Source of the DNA: an uncultured Prevotella sp.
Lineage (GTDB): Bacteria > Bacteroidota > Bacteroidia > Bacteroidales > Bacteroidaceae
Reading direction: 5' to 3'
Length of the DNA: 64,000 bases
NCBI GenBank assembly: GCA_934254985.1
Contig: CAKQMS010000005.1
Coordinates: forward strand, 61,144-125,143
Shown piece by piece: positions 1 to 8,564 of the stretch. Below the pieces are notes generated by a model. It was not told where the DNA came from. It worked only from the letters and a program-made list of their open reading frames with translations, and searched no databases. The first letter of the stretch is position 1; every line of letters begins with the position of its first letter. Both the position numbers and the translations under genes were made by a program.

Positions 1-143
1 ATGCCATATATTCTATCTGCCACAACGAGAGTCTCTTCACTTATCTTAAGGAAGAAGGCAAGCGTGAGGTAGACCAGATAACATGGGAAAAGGTTGGCGC
101 ATGGATTAAGGAACTCTACATGCGTACACTTGGCTGGAAATAA
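1..143 (+). CDS. C-terminus of a probable glycosyltransferase (partial)
   Basis: The frame that ends with TAA at 141-143 is open from the left edge and encodes about 46 residues. It contains CHNESLFTYLKEEGKR and a final W-hydrophobic pattern (TWEKVGAWIKELYMRTLGWK) typical of the last helix of GT-B fold glycosyltransferases. It ends 25 bp before the GH57-like gene on the same strand. From memory, related Bacteroidetes often place a family-4 glycosyltransferase (glycogen-synthase-like) directly before this GH57 protein, which supports the call. The catalytic domain lies outside the window, so the function is inferred from this tail and the context. Confidence 0.55.
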   Translation, partial: AIYSICHNESLFTYLKEEGKREVDQITWEKVGAWIKELYMRTLGWK

Positions 144-168
144 TACTTAAAATTTAAAGACTACAGAC

Positions 169-1605
169 ATGAAAACAATATGTTTATATTTTGAGATACA
201 TCAGATAATTCATCTCAAACGCTACCGCTTCTTCGATATCGGTACCGACCATTATTATTACGATGACTACGAGAATGAGCGTAGCATTGCCGACATAGCA
301 GAGCGCTCTTACATGCCTGCTCTCAACACCTTGCTCGATATGATCAAGGAGAATGGTGACTATTTCAAGGTTGCTTTCTCTATCTCAGGTGTTGGTATGG
401 AACAGCTTGAGCTACATGCTCCTCAGGTTATTGAGAAACTTCAGGAACTTAACGCTACAGGTTGTGTAGAATTCCTCGCAGAACCTTATTCTCACGGACT
501 TTCTTCTTTGAAAAATGAAGAATCGTTTGTTGCTGATGTAAAGAAGCAATGTGTTAAGATGAAGGAATACTTTGGTAAGTCGCCAAAGGTATTGCGCAAC
601 TCTTCACTTATCTATAGCGACGATATTGGTATGCAGGCTGCGCAGATGGGCTTCGTAGGTATGCTTACCGAAGGCGCTAAGCATGTGTTGGGATGGAAGT
701 CTCCTCACTATGTATACAATTGTGCGTTGGCTCCACAGCTCAAGTTGTTGCTTCGCGATGTAAACCTCAGCGATGATATCTCATTGCGCTTCAATAATAC
801 TGATTGGCCTGGCTATCCTTTATTTGCCGACAACTATATCAATAATATAGTAGCTCTACCAGCAGAGGAGCAGAATATCAATATCTTCATGGAGCTTTCA
901 GCTATTGGTATTGCTCAGCCATTGTCGAGCAACATTCTCGACTTCATTCGTGCGTTGCCAGCATGTGCTAAGAATCAGGGCATTGGCTTTGCTACTCCAA
1001 GCGAGATTTTTGCTAACACCAATAGTGTAGGCACTCTCGATGTTCCTGACACATTGTCATGGGTAGACGAAGAGCGCGATGTTAGCTGCTGGCTTGGCAA
1101 TGCTCTTCAGCGTGAGGCTTTCGAAAAGCTATATAGTGTAGCTGATCGTGTGCGCATTGCTAACGACCCTCGTATCAATCAGGATTGGGACTATCTGCAG
1201 GCAAGCAACAACTTCCGCTTTATGACCACCAAGCCTTCTAACGTAGGTCTTGATCGTGGTATCTATAGCAGTCCATTCGATGCTTTCACTAACTATATGA
1301 ACATCCTTGGCGACTTCATCACACGTGTAAACAACCTCTATCCTGAGGAGATTGATAATGAGCAGCTCGAATCATTGCTCACTACTATCAAGAACCAGGG
1401 CGACGAGATTGAGATGAAGAGTAAGGAGATTACTCGTCTTCAGGCTAAGATAGAAAAGCTTGAAACTGAAGAGGCTAAGCTCCGTGCTAAATATGGTGAA
1501 ACTCCTAAGGCTACTGCAAAGAAGCCTGCTGCAAAGAAAACAGCTGCTAAGAAGGAAACAACAGCTAAGAAGACAACAGCAGCAAAAAAGAATACTGCAG
1601 AATAA
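169..1605 (+). CDS. GH57 alpha-amylase-like protein, probably catalytically inactive
   Basis: This 478-residue cytoplasmic protein belongs to the Bacteroidetes branch of glycoside hydrolase family 57. The N-terminal YFEIHQ-x4-LKRYRFFDIG block, GCVEFLAEPYSH (98-109), LTEGAKHVLGWKSP (166-179) and the SWVDEERD block are intact. In active relatives, as I recall them, the nucleophile sits in a FRNTELIYSD block and the acid in MDYETFGEHQ. Here these read LRNSSLIYSD (Ser146 where Glu is expected) and MELSAIGIAQ (241-250), so both catalytic carboxylates appear lost. GH57 amylase-like homologues with incomplete catalytic machinery have been described in this phylum. Residues from about 405 form a coiled coil followed by a Lys/Ala/Thr-rich tail (about 448-478). 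It may be a glucan-binding or regulatory partner of the preceding glycosyltransferase, which is inference. Confidence 0.8.
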   Translation: MKTICLYFEIHQIIHLKRYRFFDIGTDHYYYDDYENERSIADIAERSYMPALNTLLDMIKENGDYFKVAFSISGVGMEQLELHAPQVIEKLQELNATGCVEFLAEPYSHGLSSLKNEESFVADVKKQCVKMKEYFGKSPKVLRNSSLIYSDDIGMQAAQMGFVGMLTEGAKHVLGWKSPHYVYNCALAPQLKLLLRDVNLSDDISLRFNNTDWPGYPLFADNYINNIVALPAEEQNINIFMELSAIGIAQPLSSNILDFIRALPACAKNQGIGFATPSEIFANTNSVGTLDVPDTLSWVDEERDVSCWLGNALQREAFEKLYSVADRVRIANDPRINQDWDYLQASNNFRFMTTKPSNVGLDRGIYSSPFDAFTNYMNILGDFITRVNNLYPEEIDNEQLESLLTTIKNQGDEIEMKSKEITRLQAKIEKLETEEAKLRAKYGETPKATAKKPAAKKTAAKKETTAKKTTAAKKNTAE

Positions 1606-1642
1606 TTTAACGATGTTAAATCAAATTCCATAATCATTTAAG

Positions 1643-1682
1643 AGGGTGCTTAAAGATGAGTTTTCTTTAGGCGCCCTTTAAT
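1643..1682 (+). terminator. Rho-independent-like hairpin after the GH57-like gene
   Basis: A 14-bp stem with two G-U pairs (1643-1656 with 1664-1677) and a 7-nt loop lies 37 bp after the stop codon. The U-tract is weak (TTTAAT). Confidence 0.6.
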
Positions 1683-1717
1683 GATTTAAAATTAATACTC
1701 CACGCCATAATAATTTG

Positions 1718-3784
1718 ATGAATTACAAACGAGTCATATACATATTATTAATAGGAACGATTACGCTTTTAGCTTCTTGTTCTGATAATCGCCATGATGA
1801 TAATTCGTGGTTTAAACCTATCGATGATTTTGTGGCAGAACATCAGCAACTTATGCAGAGCCATCCTGATTCGATGATGACGCTCGTTAGAAGATTGCAA
1901 TGCACAGAACGTCCTGAACTATCAGAGCAATGGAAGCGACTTATCATAGCGAAATGCTATTTCTTAAAAGGTGCCGATGCAGAATGTCAGAATCTTATCG
2001 ATTCTGTAAATGACTTTTGCCGTCAGCATCCTAACTCACAATACTCATACAAGATACAATCCTATGCCGACAACCTTCAGGGTGTGTTGCTTCAGGCTAT
2101 AGGTCAGCGCGATTCTGCTTTGACTTATTATGTCAAGGCATATAATGCAATTATGAATCTCCCCAATCATGATGAGGCTATCGATATATGTATCAATGCT
2201 GCCGATGCTTCACGCCAGTTGGGTAAGCTTGCTAATGCTTCATCATGGTATCGTAGAGCTAACTTCCTTGCAGACTCTCTGCATATTGATGTAGCACAAA
2301 ACTGTATATTAGCAGGTTTAGGACAGGTATATAACGATCTGCAAAACTATCAGTTTGCTCATTACTATTTCCGTAAGGCTGAGCAACAGTATCCTCCTAA
2401 AACTCCTAAGGATATTCATTTCTTTTATAACAGCTGGGGTAATGTATATAGTAGCCAAGGCAAATCGGCTGAAGCTCTTAAATGTTTCTTGAAATGCCAA
2501 AAGGCTACTAATGCTATGGAGTCTCCATTTATGTCGTCTGTGGTTAATTCCAACCTTGGACAGACTTATATGGAACTTAACGAACTCGACTCAGCTCAAA
2601 AATATCTGTCATTGGCTTCAGCTTTTTTCCTCGCTAAGCCTGATATGAACAGCGATGTTCAATTCTTTGTAGATGGATTGAATGCTTCTTTGGCATTAAA
2701 GCAGGATAATCTTGCTAAAGCTACTAAGATATTGAGTAAGCCTTATGTGCTCGACCATATGCCACCCAACTATCTATACCTGCATCATAAAGGATTAGCC
2801 GATCTCTATGAGCGCAAGGGTGATTATGCAAAGGCTTTGGAATATCAGAAGTTGACAAATCAGTATGACGACTCTCTGCGTAATGCTATGATGATATCCA
2901 ATGTTAGCGAAAACGAACTTCGCTTCAAGCAAGATACTGCCATTGTACGTAGAGATATGACGCTAAAGGCTACACAGTCGCAGGCTGAGTTTACCAGAGT
3001 TATCATGCTGTTGGTAATAACTTTGCTTATCGTTGGAGTTATCGCATTGGTAATATTCTATAGATATAAGTCTCTGCGCCATGAGCACCAACATCATCAG
3101 GAGATGAACAGAATGGTGGCACTGAAAATGGAGAATGTGCGAAACCGATTCTCCCCACATTTCGTTTTTAATGTGCTCAATGTCTTTATCTCGAATATTC
3201 CGAAGAATGTCAATGTTAGACCTCTGCGCTTGTTGATTCAGGTGCTACGTACCAACTTGCTTACATGCGATAAGATAGCAGCAAGTCTTGATGAGGAGTT
3301 GCAGATGGTGGTCAACTATGCCAGCCTCCGCCATGAGACTAATCCTTTCCTTCCTTTGCCTGTCTACGATATAGCCAAGGATGTTGACCTATCTTCGATG
3401 ATACCATCTATGATAATCCAAATTCCGGTAGAGAATGCCTTGAAGCATGCTTTTGTGGGTATGGAAGAAACATCATTAAAGCCATCACTAACAGTTAAGA
3501 TATGGATAGAAGATTATATGCTTCGCATTGATGTCATTGACAATGGATGTGGTGGAGTAGGGGCTGCAAATAGCAGAAAGAAGGTAAACTCTGCTGTTAG
3601 CACAGGTACAGGTCTAAGAATCCTTAATAGCACCATTGAGATGCTAAATGCAGCAAACAAGCGAAAGATATATTTCATCATGCATAGCAATAATAATGAT
3701 ACTGATGCTGAAAATGATGCTAACAGAGGTACTATTGTGAGCATTGGTGTGCCATGTGAATATAATTTCGATGTATTCCAATGA
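1718..3784 (+). CDS. LytS-type sensor histidine kinase with TPR sensor region and lipoprotein signal
   Basis: The chosen start is the ATG at 1718; a TTG just before it is less likely. The N-terminus carries a lipobox (LLASCSDN). Residues about 40-400 are helical TPR-like repeats (for example YYVKAYNAIM and YYFRKAEQQY), expected in the periplasm. One membrane segment lies at about 428-450. A coiled linker leads to the His_kinase (PF06580) block RFSPHFVFNVLN, where His481 is the likely phosphorylated residue. The HATPase part shows IQIPVENALKHAF, DNGCGG and GTGLRILN. It is followed 61 bp later by a LytTR response regulator, so the two form a two-component pair. The stimulus is unknown; the neighbouring pectin genes are a possible but unproven target. 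Confidence 0.85.
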   Translation: MNYKRVIYILLIGTITLLASCSDNRHDDNSWFKPIDDFVAEHQQLMQSHPDSMMTLVRRLQCTERPELSEQWKRLIIAKCYFLKGADAECQNLIDSVNDFCRQHPNSQYSYKIQSYADNLQGVLLQAIGQRDSALTYYVKAYNAIMNLPNHDEAIDICINAADASRQLGKLANASSWYRRANFLADSLHIDVAQNCILAGLGQVYNDLQNYQFAHYYFRKAEQQYPPKTPKDIHFFYNSWGNVYSSQGKSAEALKCFLKCQKATNAMESPFMSSVVNSNLGQTYMELNELDSAQKYLSLASAFFLAKPDMNSDVQFFVDGLNASLALKQDNLAKATKILSKPYVLDHMPPNYLYLHHKGLADLYERKGDYAKALEYQKLTNQYDDSLRNAMMISNVSENELRFKQDTAIVRRDMTLKATQSQAEFTRVIMLLVITLLIVGVIALVIFYRYKSLRHEHQHHQEMNRMVALKMENVRNRFSPHFVFNVLNVFISNIPKNVNVRPLRLLIQVLRTNLLTCDKIAASLDEELQMVVNYASLRHETNPFLPLPVYDIAKDVDLSSMIPSMIIQIPVENALKHAFVGMEETSLKPSLTVKIWIEDYMLRIDVIDNGCGGVGAANSRKKVNSAVSTGTGLRILNSTIEMLNAANKRKIYFIMHSNNNDTDAENDANRGTIVSIGVPCEYNFDVFQ

Positions 3785-3788
3785 TGCA

Positions 3789-3820
3789 TATATATAATAA
3801 GGTAATATATATAATAAGGT
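3789..3820 (+). repeat. Direct repeat of a 15-bp AT-rich motif (2 copies)
   Basis: TATATATAATAAGGT occurs at 3789-3803 and 3806-3820, in the gap between the sensor kinase and regulator genes. The same 15-mer is present at 26103-26117, upstream of the trp promoter, and at 33571-33585, inside the subtilase gene. Confidence 0.7.
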
Positions 3821-3845
3821 ACTGTATACAAAAAGGTGAAACGTT

Positions 3846-4673
3846 ATGGATAATATGATAGATAATACAAACAAGATAAAAGTTGTGATTGTTGATGATG
3901 AGCCGCAGAGCATTCTTCGTCTGCAAACCGACTTAATGGAGCTTGGCGACTTTGATGTCATTGCTACGTCTTCATCATCAATGTCTGCCAAGACCTTGGT
4001 GATGGGAATGTTGCCCGATGTCTTGTTTCTTGATGTAGAGATGCCTGGACAAACAGGATTTGAAGTCTTGCAGTCTATACGCGAAGAGATGCCTACAGGC
4101 ATGATAACCGTATTCTATAGTGCTTTCGACAAATATACTATCGATGCCTTGCGAGCTTCGGCTTTCGATTTCTTGTTGAAACCATATCAGCGAGAGGAGT
4201 TTGAACTTGTGGTAGATCGTATTCGCAATAAAATGAATAATATTGATGCCAACGATGCAGCTGATAATCAAGATAATAGTCAAATATCTCCTTTGGATGA
4301 TATGTTAGGATTGGAAGGTCTAACAGGCTTAGCTTCTAAGCGTGCTGCTATACAAACAGTCTCAGGCTTGCTGATGGTGAAACCTGATGAGGTGTTTAGT
4401 TGCATCTACGATGAAGACACTCGTATATGGAACTTAAAGATGACCAATGGTACAGTGCATAAGCTTAAGAAACAGACCACTTCCAAGACTCTTCTTTCAA
4501 TCTCGCCGTCTATGGCTCAAGTGCGCCAAGATTGCATCATCAATCTCGACTATCTTATAAGTATTGAGAATACTTCCTTACGTTGCGTCTTTGTTCCTCC
4601 TTTCGATAAAGAAGACATTGTTGTATCTCGTCGTTGTTATAAGGCTGTTAAGGAGCAATTGGAGATATTGTAA
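3846..4673 (+). CDS. LytTR-family response regulator
   Basis: A 275-residue response regulator. The receiver domain (about 10-125) has the acidic pair Asp17/Asp18, phospho-acceptor Asp63 in FLDVEMPG, Ser92 in FYSAFD and Lys112 in LLKPY. After a variable Asn/Asp-rich linker, residues about 175-275 form a LytTR DNA-binding domain (LMVKPDEVFSCIYDED, KTLLSISPSMAQVRQDCIINLDYL, VVSRRCYKAVKEQL). LytTR proteins bind direct repeats upstream of target promoters. The protein is encoded directly after its presumed cognate LytS-type kinase. Targets cannot be read from the sequence. Confidence 0.9.
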   Translation: MDNMIDNTNKIKVVIVDDEPQSILRLQTDLMELGDFDVIATSSSSMSAKTLVMGMLPDVLFLDVEMPGQTGFEVLQSIREEMPTGMITVFYSAFDKYTIDALRASAFDFLLKPYQREEFELVVDRIRNKMNNIDANDAADNQDNSQISPLDDMLGLEGLTGLASKRAAIQTVSGLLMVKPDEVFSCIYDEDTRIWNLKMTNGTVHKLKKQTTSKTLLSISPSMAQVRQDCIINLDYLISIENTSLRCVFVPPFDKEDIVVSRRCYKAVKEQLEIL

Positions 4674-4718
4674 AGCGTGTAGAATAGATACCGTAGTCTA
4701 ATGTTGTATATAAAAAAT

Positions 4719-4754
4719 AACCAGTGGAGCAATCACTTGCGCCACTGGTTTTCT
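4719..4754 (+). terminator. Rho-independent terminator after the two-component pair
   Basis: Stem AACCAGTGG (4719-4727) pairs with CCACTGGTT (4742-4750). An inner GCAA/TTGC stem extends it, and TTTTCTCG follows. Confidence 0.8.
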
Positions 4755-4950
4755 CGTTATGAGTATTAGTTCGAAATTACATATCTTACTACTTATTAAA
4801 AGGATTCGTTCTTATTCTCTTCACACTCTTTAACCATTGTTTTTATACACTATTTTAATTAATTTCAGTATCAGTAGAGTTGTATATTGTCAACTACAGT
4901 AGTCTTTTTCTTCCTACTTGTAGTATTCTTCTTCTGTTGCAAATTTAGGA
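4755..4950. other. Intergenic stretch without recognised features
   Basis: The interval lies between two convergent terminators. It is AT-rich and pyrimidine-rich near 4885-4940. I see no ORF with coding character, promoter or repeat in it. Confidence 0.6.
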
Positions 4951-5005
4951 AAAAAAACAATGTACAACAAGTGGCTTTTTCGATAATAGCCTCTTGTTGT
5001 ACATT
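4951..5005 (-). terminator. Strong terminator for the GH28 gene
   Basis: Perfect 13-bp inverted arms (4959-4971 and 4993-5005) continue inward as GGCT/AGCC after one mismatch. On the minus strand the hairpin is followed by GTTTTTTTTCC, an eight-base U-tract. A second hairpin without a U-tract (5039-5047 with 5067-5075) lies between it and the stop codon. Confidence 0.85.
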
Positions 5006-5083
5006 ATTGGTGTTTATGCGGTCAATATTTGGTGTTAAGTGGTATCATTTTTATTTCTTAGCCTTTTGATACCACCTGTTTCA

Positions 5084-6667
5084 TTATTTCTTCACAAATT
5101 TCTTCTTGTTAATCACGTATATTCCTTTCTTCAGTGTCTTAATGTCGTTGTCAGAAGCATTGGCTTTCACCATTGTTCCATTCATAGAATAAAGGTTACT
5201 GCTGTTATTATCATTGTTGCTGATATTATTGATACCTGATGGTTTCAAACCAGTAGCGTTGCATTGATCGTCTACGGTAGAAGCATACTTCTTTATCCAT
5301 AGAGTATTGCTACTTGCCTTAATCTTCGAATTGTTCTTGAATACCAAGTTGTCTACGAAGCGAATATCTATACCCTTCTTTGCAGAGATCTGCACATTGT
5401 CGAGAGTGATATTCTTGATATGGCTTTCAGGTCTACCAATGAGGAAGATAGCATTACCTTCGCATACATCTGTGGTCTTCACATTCTGAAGATAAATGTT
5501 GTTGTATGTAGGAGTAGAAGAGTCTACGGCTCTTTGATTAGCCTCGTCAACAGCAGGGTCGCTATTATAGTTCTTATCGTAGAATAGGTCGATAGAGAAT
5601 GGGTTTCTTACCTTTGTCATTGTGAAGTTGGTAAAGCGGAAGTCTTCTTCGCCACCACCACGTAGAGAGGTTATATTGCCTGATTTATCTTTGTTCACTC
5701 CGGTCTTTAAGCGGATGCCTGCTGTAGTACCGTTCATTGTGATATTGTCAAACCATACATGCTTTACATTGCTTGTAAAGCTGCCGATAGAAGCTCCATG
5801 TCCAGTACCGAAGTAGCAATCCCATACATGTATATATTGTCCGTCAGCATCTACAACCACGTTGTCGTCACCATTGCTGATGTTGCAGTTGTATATGTTT
5901 ACGTATGGACCCCAAATAGAAACACCATCTGTATTATGTGACGCCTTACCCTTGCCAGCTTCTGATGCAGGCTCGCTAATCTTCACATCATGTATTGTTG
6001 CATGGCTTGCCTTACCACTATTACTGATAGTGATGTTTACACCTGGAGTATTCTGTAATTTGAAGTTGCGAAGCAAGAAGCGAGATCCTTGTTCAAGGCG
6101 AATCATTGAACCAGGATTGAAAGTTTCTTTCTGCTCTCTTGCCAGCCACCAACGAGCACCCTGTCCATCGATAATAGATGTCTCACCTTCACCTTCGATA
6201 ATGATATCGCTTTGCTTTCTATTTTTGCAACCTATGAAGATTGTTTTGTTGTTAGGTGCTTTGCCATATTCTACAAGTTGCAAAGTTGCGCCAGCACATA
6301 GGTGGAGTACAGTCTTCGACTTGATGCTAAGAATCTCTGTCTTGCTTGTCATCTCTGCTGTTGTGCCGAAACGCCATGTTCCTGCAGGTACTACTACCAT
6401 ACCTCCAGTTGCAGGTACTGCATCGAGCGCCTTTTGTATAGCTTTGGTATTATCGTCAGCCGAAGTTGTTGCTCCATAGTCGACAATGTTGAATGTATTT
6501 TTCTCTGTAATCTCAGGTAGTTGAGGTAAGTCTACCTTCTTCCATCCTTCAGGAGTATTATTTGCCTTAAGTTCTTCTGAAATACCCTTGAAAGTCTGTG
6601 CCTGAATAAAGTTTGGCATAGCCAATAGAGCTATTAATACAAACGATTTGATAGTTGTTTTATTCAT
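5084..6667 (-). CDS. Secreted GH28 polygalacturonase
   Basis: A 527-residue protein with a signal peptide (ALLAMPNFIQAQ) that probably hydrolyses homogalacturonan in the periplasm or outside the cell. It has a right-handed beta-helix fold with the family 28 signature: NTD (Asp247), the Asp267-Asp268 pair in SNGDDNVVV, GTGHG with His290, and RLK (319-321). All expected catalytic residues are present. The C-terminus (LYSMNG ... GIYVINKKKFVKK) is a short module shared with three other secreted proteins in this region. It stands alone between divergent promoters and its own terminator. Exo- versus endo-acting specificity cannot be told from the sequence. Confidence 0.88.
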   Translation of the reverse strand: MNKTTIKSFVLIALLAMPNFIQAQTFKGISEELKANNTPEGWKKVDLPQLPEITEKNTFNIVDYGATTSADDNTKAIQKALDAVPATGGMVVVPAGTWRFGTTAEMTSKTEILSIKSKTVLHLCAGATLQLVEYGKAPNNKTIFIGCKNRKQSDIIIEGEGETSIIDGQGARWWLAREQKETFNPGSMIRLEQGSRFLLRNFKLQNTPGVNITISNSGKASHATIHDVKISEPASEAGKGKASHNTDGVSIWGPYVNIYNCNISNGDDNVVVDADGQYIHVWDCYFGTGHGASIGSFTSNVKHVWFDNITMNGTTAGIRLKTGVNKDKSGNITSLRGGGEEDFRFTNFTMTKVRNPFSIDLFYDKNYNSDPAVDEANQRAVDSSTPTYNNIYLQNVKTTDVCEGNAIFLIGRPESHIKNITLDNVQISAKKGIDIRFVDNLVFKNNSKIKASSNTLWIKKYASTVDDQCNATGLKPSGINNISNNDNNSSNLYSMNGTMVKANASDNDIKTLKKGIYVINKKKFVKK

Positions 6668-6707
6668 GTTTTAAGAGTTAATTGTTTATTTCTTGATTTA
6701 GAGCTTG

Positions 6708-6715
6708 TAAAGATA
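6708..6715 (-). promoter_or_regulatory. Possible -7 element for the GH28 gene
   Basis: The minus strand reads TATCTTTA, one base off the Bacteroidetes -7 consensus TAnnTTTG. It lies 40 bp upstream of the start codon. No clear -33 TTTG was seen at the right distance. Confidence 0.35.
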
Positions 6716-6848
6716 CTACTTTTGTTTTAAATAGCAATGTTTCTCTCTAACTATTTATACGAAAACGATTTCATACATTATATGTTTATAGTGTATAATA
6801 TTCTATTCTTTTGGAGAATTTTACATATTCTTTTCTTTATATTATAGC

Positions 6849-6856
6849 TAACTTTG
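6849..6856 (+). promoter_or_regulatory. -7 element for the esterase/deacetylase gene
   Basis: TAACTTTG matches TAnnTTTG exactly and lies 41 bp before the ATG at 6898. A -33 TTTG at the usual 19-20 bp spacing is absent, which may mean activator dependence. Confidence 0.55.
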
Positions 6857-6897
6857 TAGTCGATAAATTAAAATACCTATTAACAATTTAAACGATA

Positions 6898-8433
6898 ATG
6901 AGAAAACTAATTTTGCTAATCAGTTTATGTATTGCTATTACATCGCAAGCACATACAACAAATGAACAACAACCAAAGTCTCAGACCCAAAGAACAATTA
7001 ATGTCATTGGCGACTCATATGTAGCTAACCATAGAGCACCTAAAGAGCAAGCATGGCACTATAAAATGGCGCAAGCTATGGGAATGAAGTATAATAATTA
7101 TGGGAAAAATGGTGCCTGCGTTGCTTTCGACAGAACTCATGAAACTAAGTTTAATGGTGGACCAGCACTTTATACCAAGGCTAAGTTCATGGATCCTTCT
7201 GCCGACTATGTTTTGATTATTGCCGGTCACAACGATGCTGCCAAGATTAACAACAATGAAGATTCTTTGCTTATGTTTCGTGATTCTCTTTCTTTGTTTA
7301 TCCGTAATATCCATTCTCAATGTCCGAAGGCTAAGATAGGTTATGTCACACCATGGTATGTTGATCGCCCAGGTTTTGCAGGAGTATGCAAGGTTATTAA
7401 AGAGGTATGCGAAGAGAATAACATTCCTGTTTTGTACAATTATTCTCCCGATTGTATTATCAAAGTTCGTAATGCAGGCTTTCGTAAGAAATACTTCCAA
7501 GGCAATAATGATACAGCTCATTTGAACAATGCTGGTCATGATTTGTTTTTGCCTCTTGCCACAGAATGGTTCAATACTTATATGAAGTTTACCGATGGTG
7601 TTTTTATCACTCCCTTCTATCAAGGCAAGAAGGCGGCTATAAGCTTCACCTATGATGATGGACTCTTAGAGCATTACACTCTCGTAGCTCCTAATCTTGA
7701 AAAGCGTGGTTTCCGAGGTTCCTTTTGGATTATAGGTAATGTGGTTGGAGTAGAACATCATCGCTTGGGCGCACGTATGACATGGAAGCAAATAAAGAAG
7801 ATGGAGAAGCGAGGCCACGATATGGGAAGCCATGGATGGAGTCATAAAAATTGTCGAAAAGTAGGATATGATGCTTTTATGCAGGATGTTCGTAGCAACG
7901 ATTCTGCTTTTATTGCTAATCTCGGTCATAAGCCATTAACTTTTGCTTATCCATACAATTCAAAAACTTCCGAGGCTATTAAAGCGGTAGAAGAGGGTAG
8001 AATAGGCTCACGACTGTTTCAGGTTGGGCATGGTCAGCAGAACAATAAGTCTACTTTAGATAAGATGCAACGTTGGTTTGATGACATTGTAAAGCGAGGA
8101 GAGTGGGGTATAACAATGACTCATGCCATTACTGATGGATATGATAAATGGTATCATCCTGAGGAGTTATGGCAATTCTACGACTATGTCAAAGCACATT
8201 CTGATGATGTTTGGGTAGGAACGTTTGCCGAGGTTGAGGCTTATCAGAAGGAGCGCAATGCTACCTTCATCTCGGTAGAGAAAGATGATGGTAAGACGAT
8301 GGTAATACGCCTTGATAACAACCTCGATAATAAAATCTTCCGTCAGCCTCTCACTTTATGTATAGAAAAAAATGGAAAAAAGAAATACGTGAATGTAAAA
8401 CCAAACAAGAAAGTTATAAAGGTAAAAAGGTAA
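6898..8433 (+). CDS. Secreted SGNH esterase fused to NodB-type polysaccharide deacetylase
   Basis: A 511-residue exported protein (signal peptide MRKLILLISLCIAITSQAH). Residues about 33-230 form an SGNH/GDSL hydrolase: GDS with Ser40, GHND (110-113), and D-x-x-H at Asp205/His208. Residues about 243-480 form a NodB-homology (CE4-like) deacetylase: TYDDG (Asp253, Asp254) and SHGWSH (His312, His316), the usual metal and base positions. Both halves appear catalytically complete. In a pectin locus the likely substrates are O-acetyl groups, which block lyase and hydrolase access. A xylan or peptidoglycan substrate cannot be excluded. The stop codon lies inside a tandem repeat, so the last residues (KVKR) are encoded by it. 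Confidence 0.85.
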   Translation: MRKLILLISLCIAITSQAHTTNEQQPKSQTQRTINVIGDSYVANHRAPKEQAWHYKMAQAMGMKYNNYGKNGACVAFDRTHETKFNGGPALYTKAKFMDPSADYVLIIAGHNDAAKINNNEDSLLMFRDSLSLFIRNIHSQCPKAKIGYVTPWYVDRPGFAGVCKVIKEVCEENNIPVLYNYSPDCIIKVRNAGFRKKYFQGNNDTAHLNNAGHDLFLPLATEWFNTYMKFTDGVFITPFYQGKKAAISFTYDDGLLEHYTLVAPNLEKRGFRGSFWIIGNVVGVEHHRLGARMTWKQIKKMEKRGHDMGSHGWSHKNCRKVGYDAFMQDVRSNDSAFIANLGHKPLTFAYPYNSKTSEAIKAVEEGRIGSRLFQVGHGQQNNKSTLDKMQRWFDDIVKRGEWGITMTHAITDGYDKWYHPEELWQFYDYVKAHSDDVWVGTFAEVEAYQKERNATFISVEKDDGKTMVIRLDNNLDNKIFRQPLTLCIEKNGKKKYVNVKPNKKVIKVKR

Positions 8434-8489
8434 AAGGGTAAAAAGGTAAAAGGGTAAAAAGGTAAAAGGGTAAAAAGGTAAAAGGGTAA
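8421..8489 (+). repeat. Four perfect copies of a 16-bp purine-rich tandem repeat
   Basis: GGTAAAAAGGTAAAAG occurs four times without mismatch (8421-8484), followed by a partial copy. The array begins inside the last codons of the esterase/deacetylase gene and contains its stop codon. A degenerate relative follows trpB. Confidence 0.95.
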
Positions 8490-8504
8490 AATTGAGGATA
8501 ATAA

Positions 8505-8541
8505 AAAAGCTGCAACCAAATAAATATGGCTGCAGCTTTTG
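8505..8541. terminator. Bidirectional terminator between convergent genes
   Basis: Arms 8505-8518 and 8527-8540 form a 14-bp stem with one mismatch. T-rich flanks are present on both strands; six T follow on the minus strand. Confidence 0.8.
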
Positions 8542-8564
8542 TTATTATATATGTTTTTAGGTGA

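Noticed and set aside
8421..8489. Coding extension of the esterase gene through the repeat
   Set aside because: The repeat contains TAA in the reading frame, which ends the gene at 8433. A longer product is not possible without readthrough.
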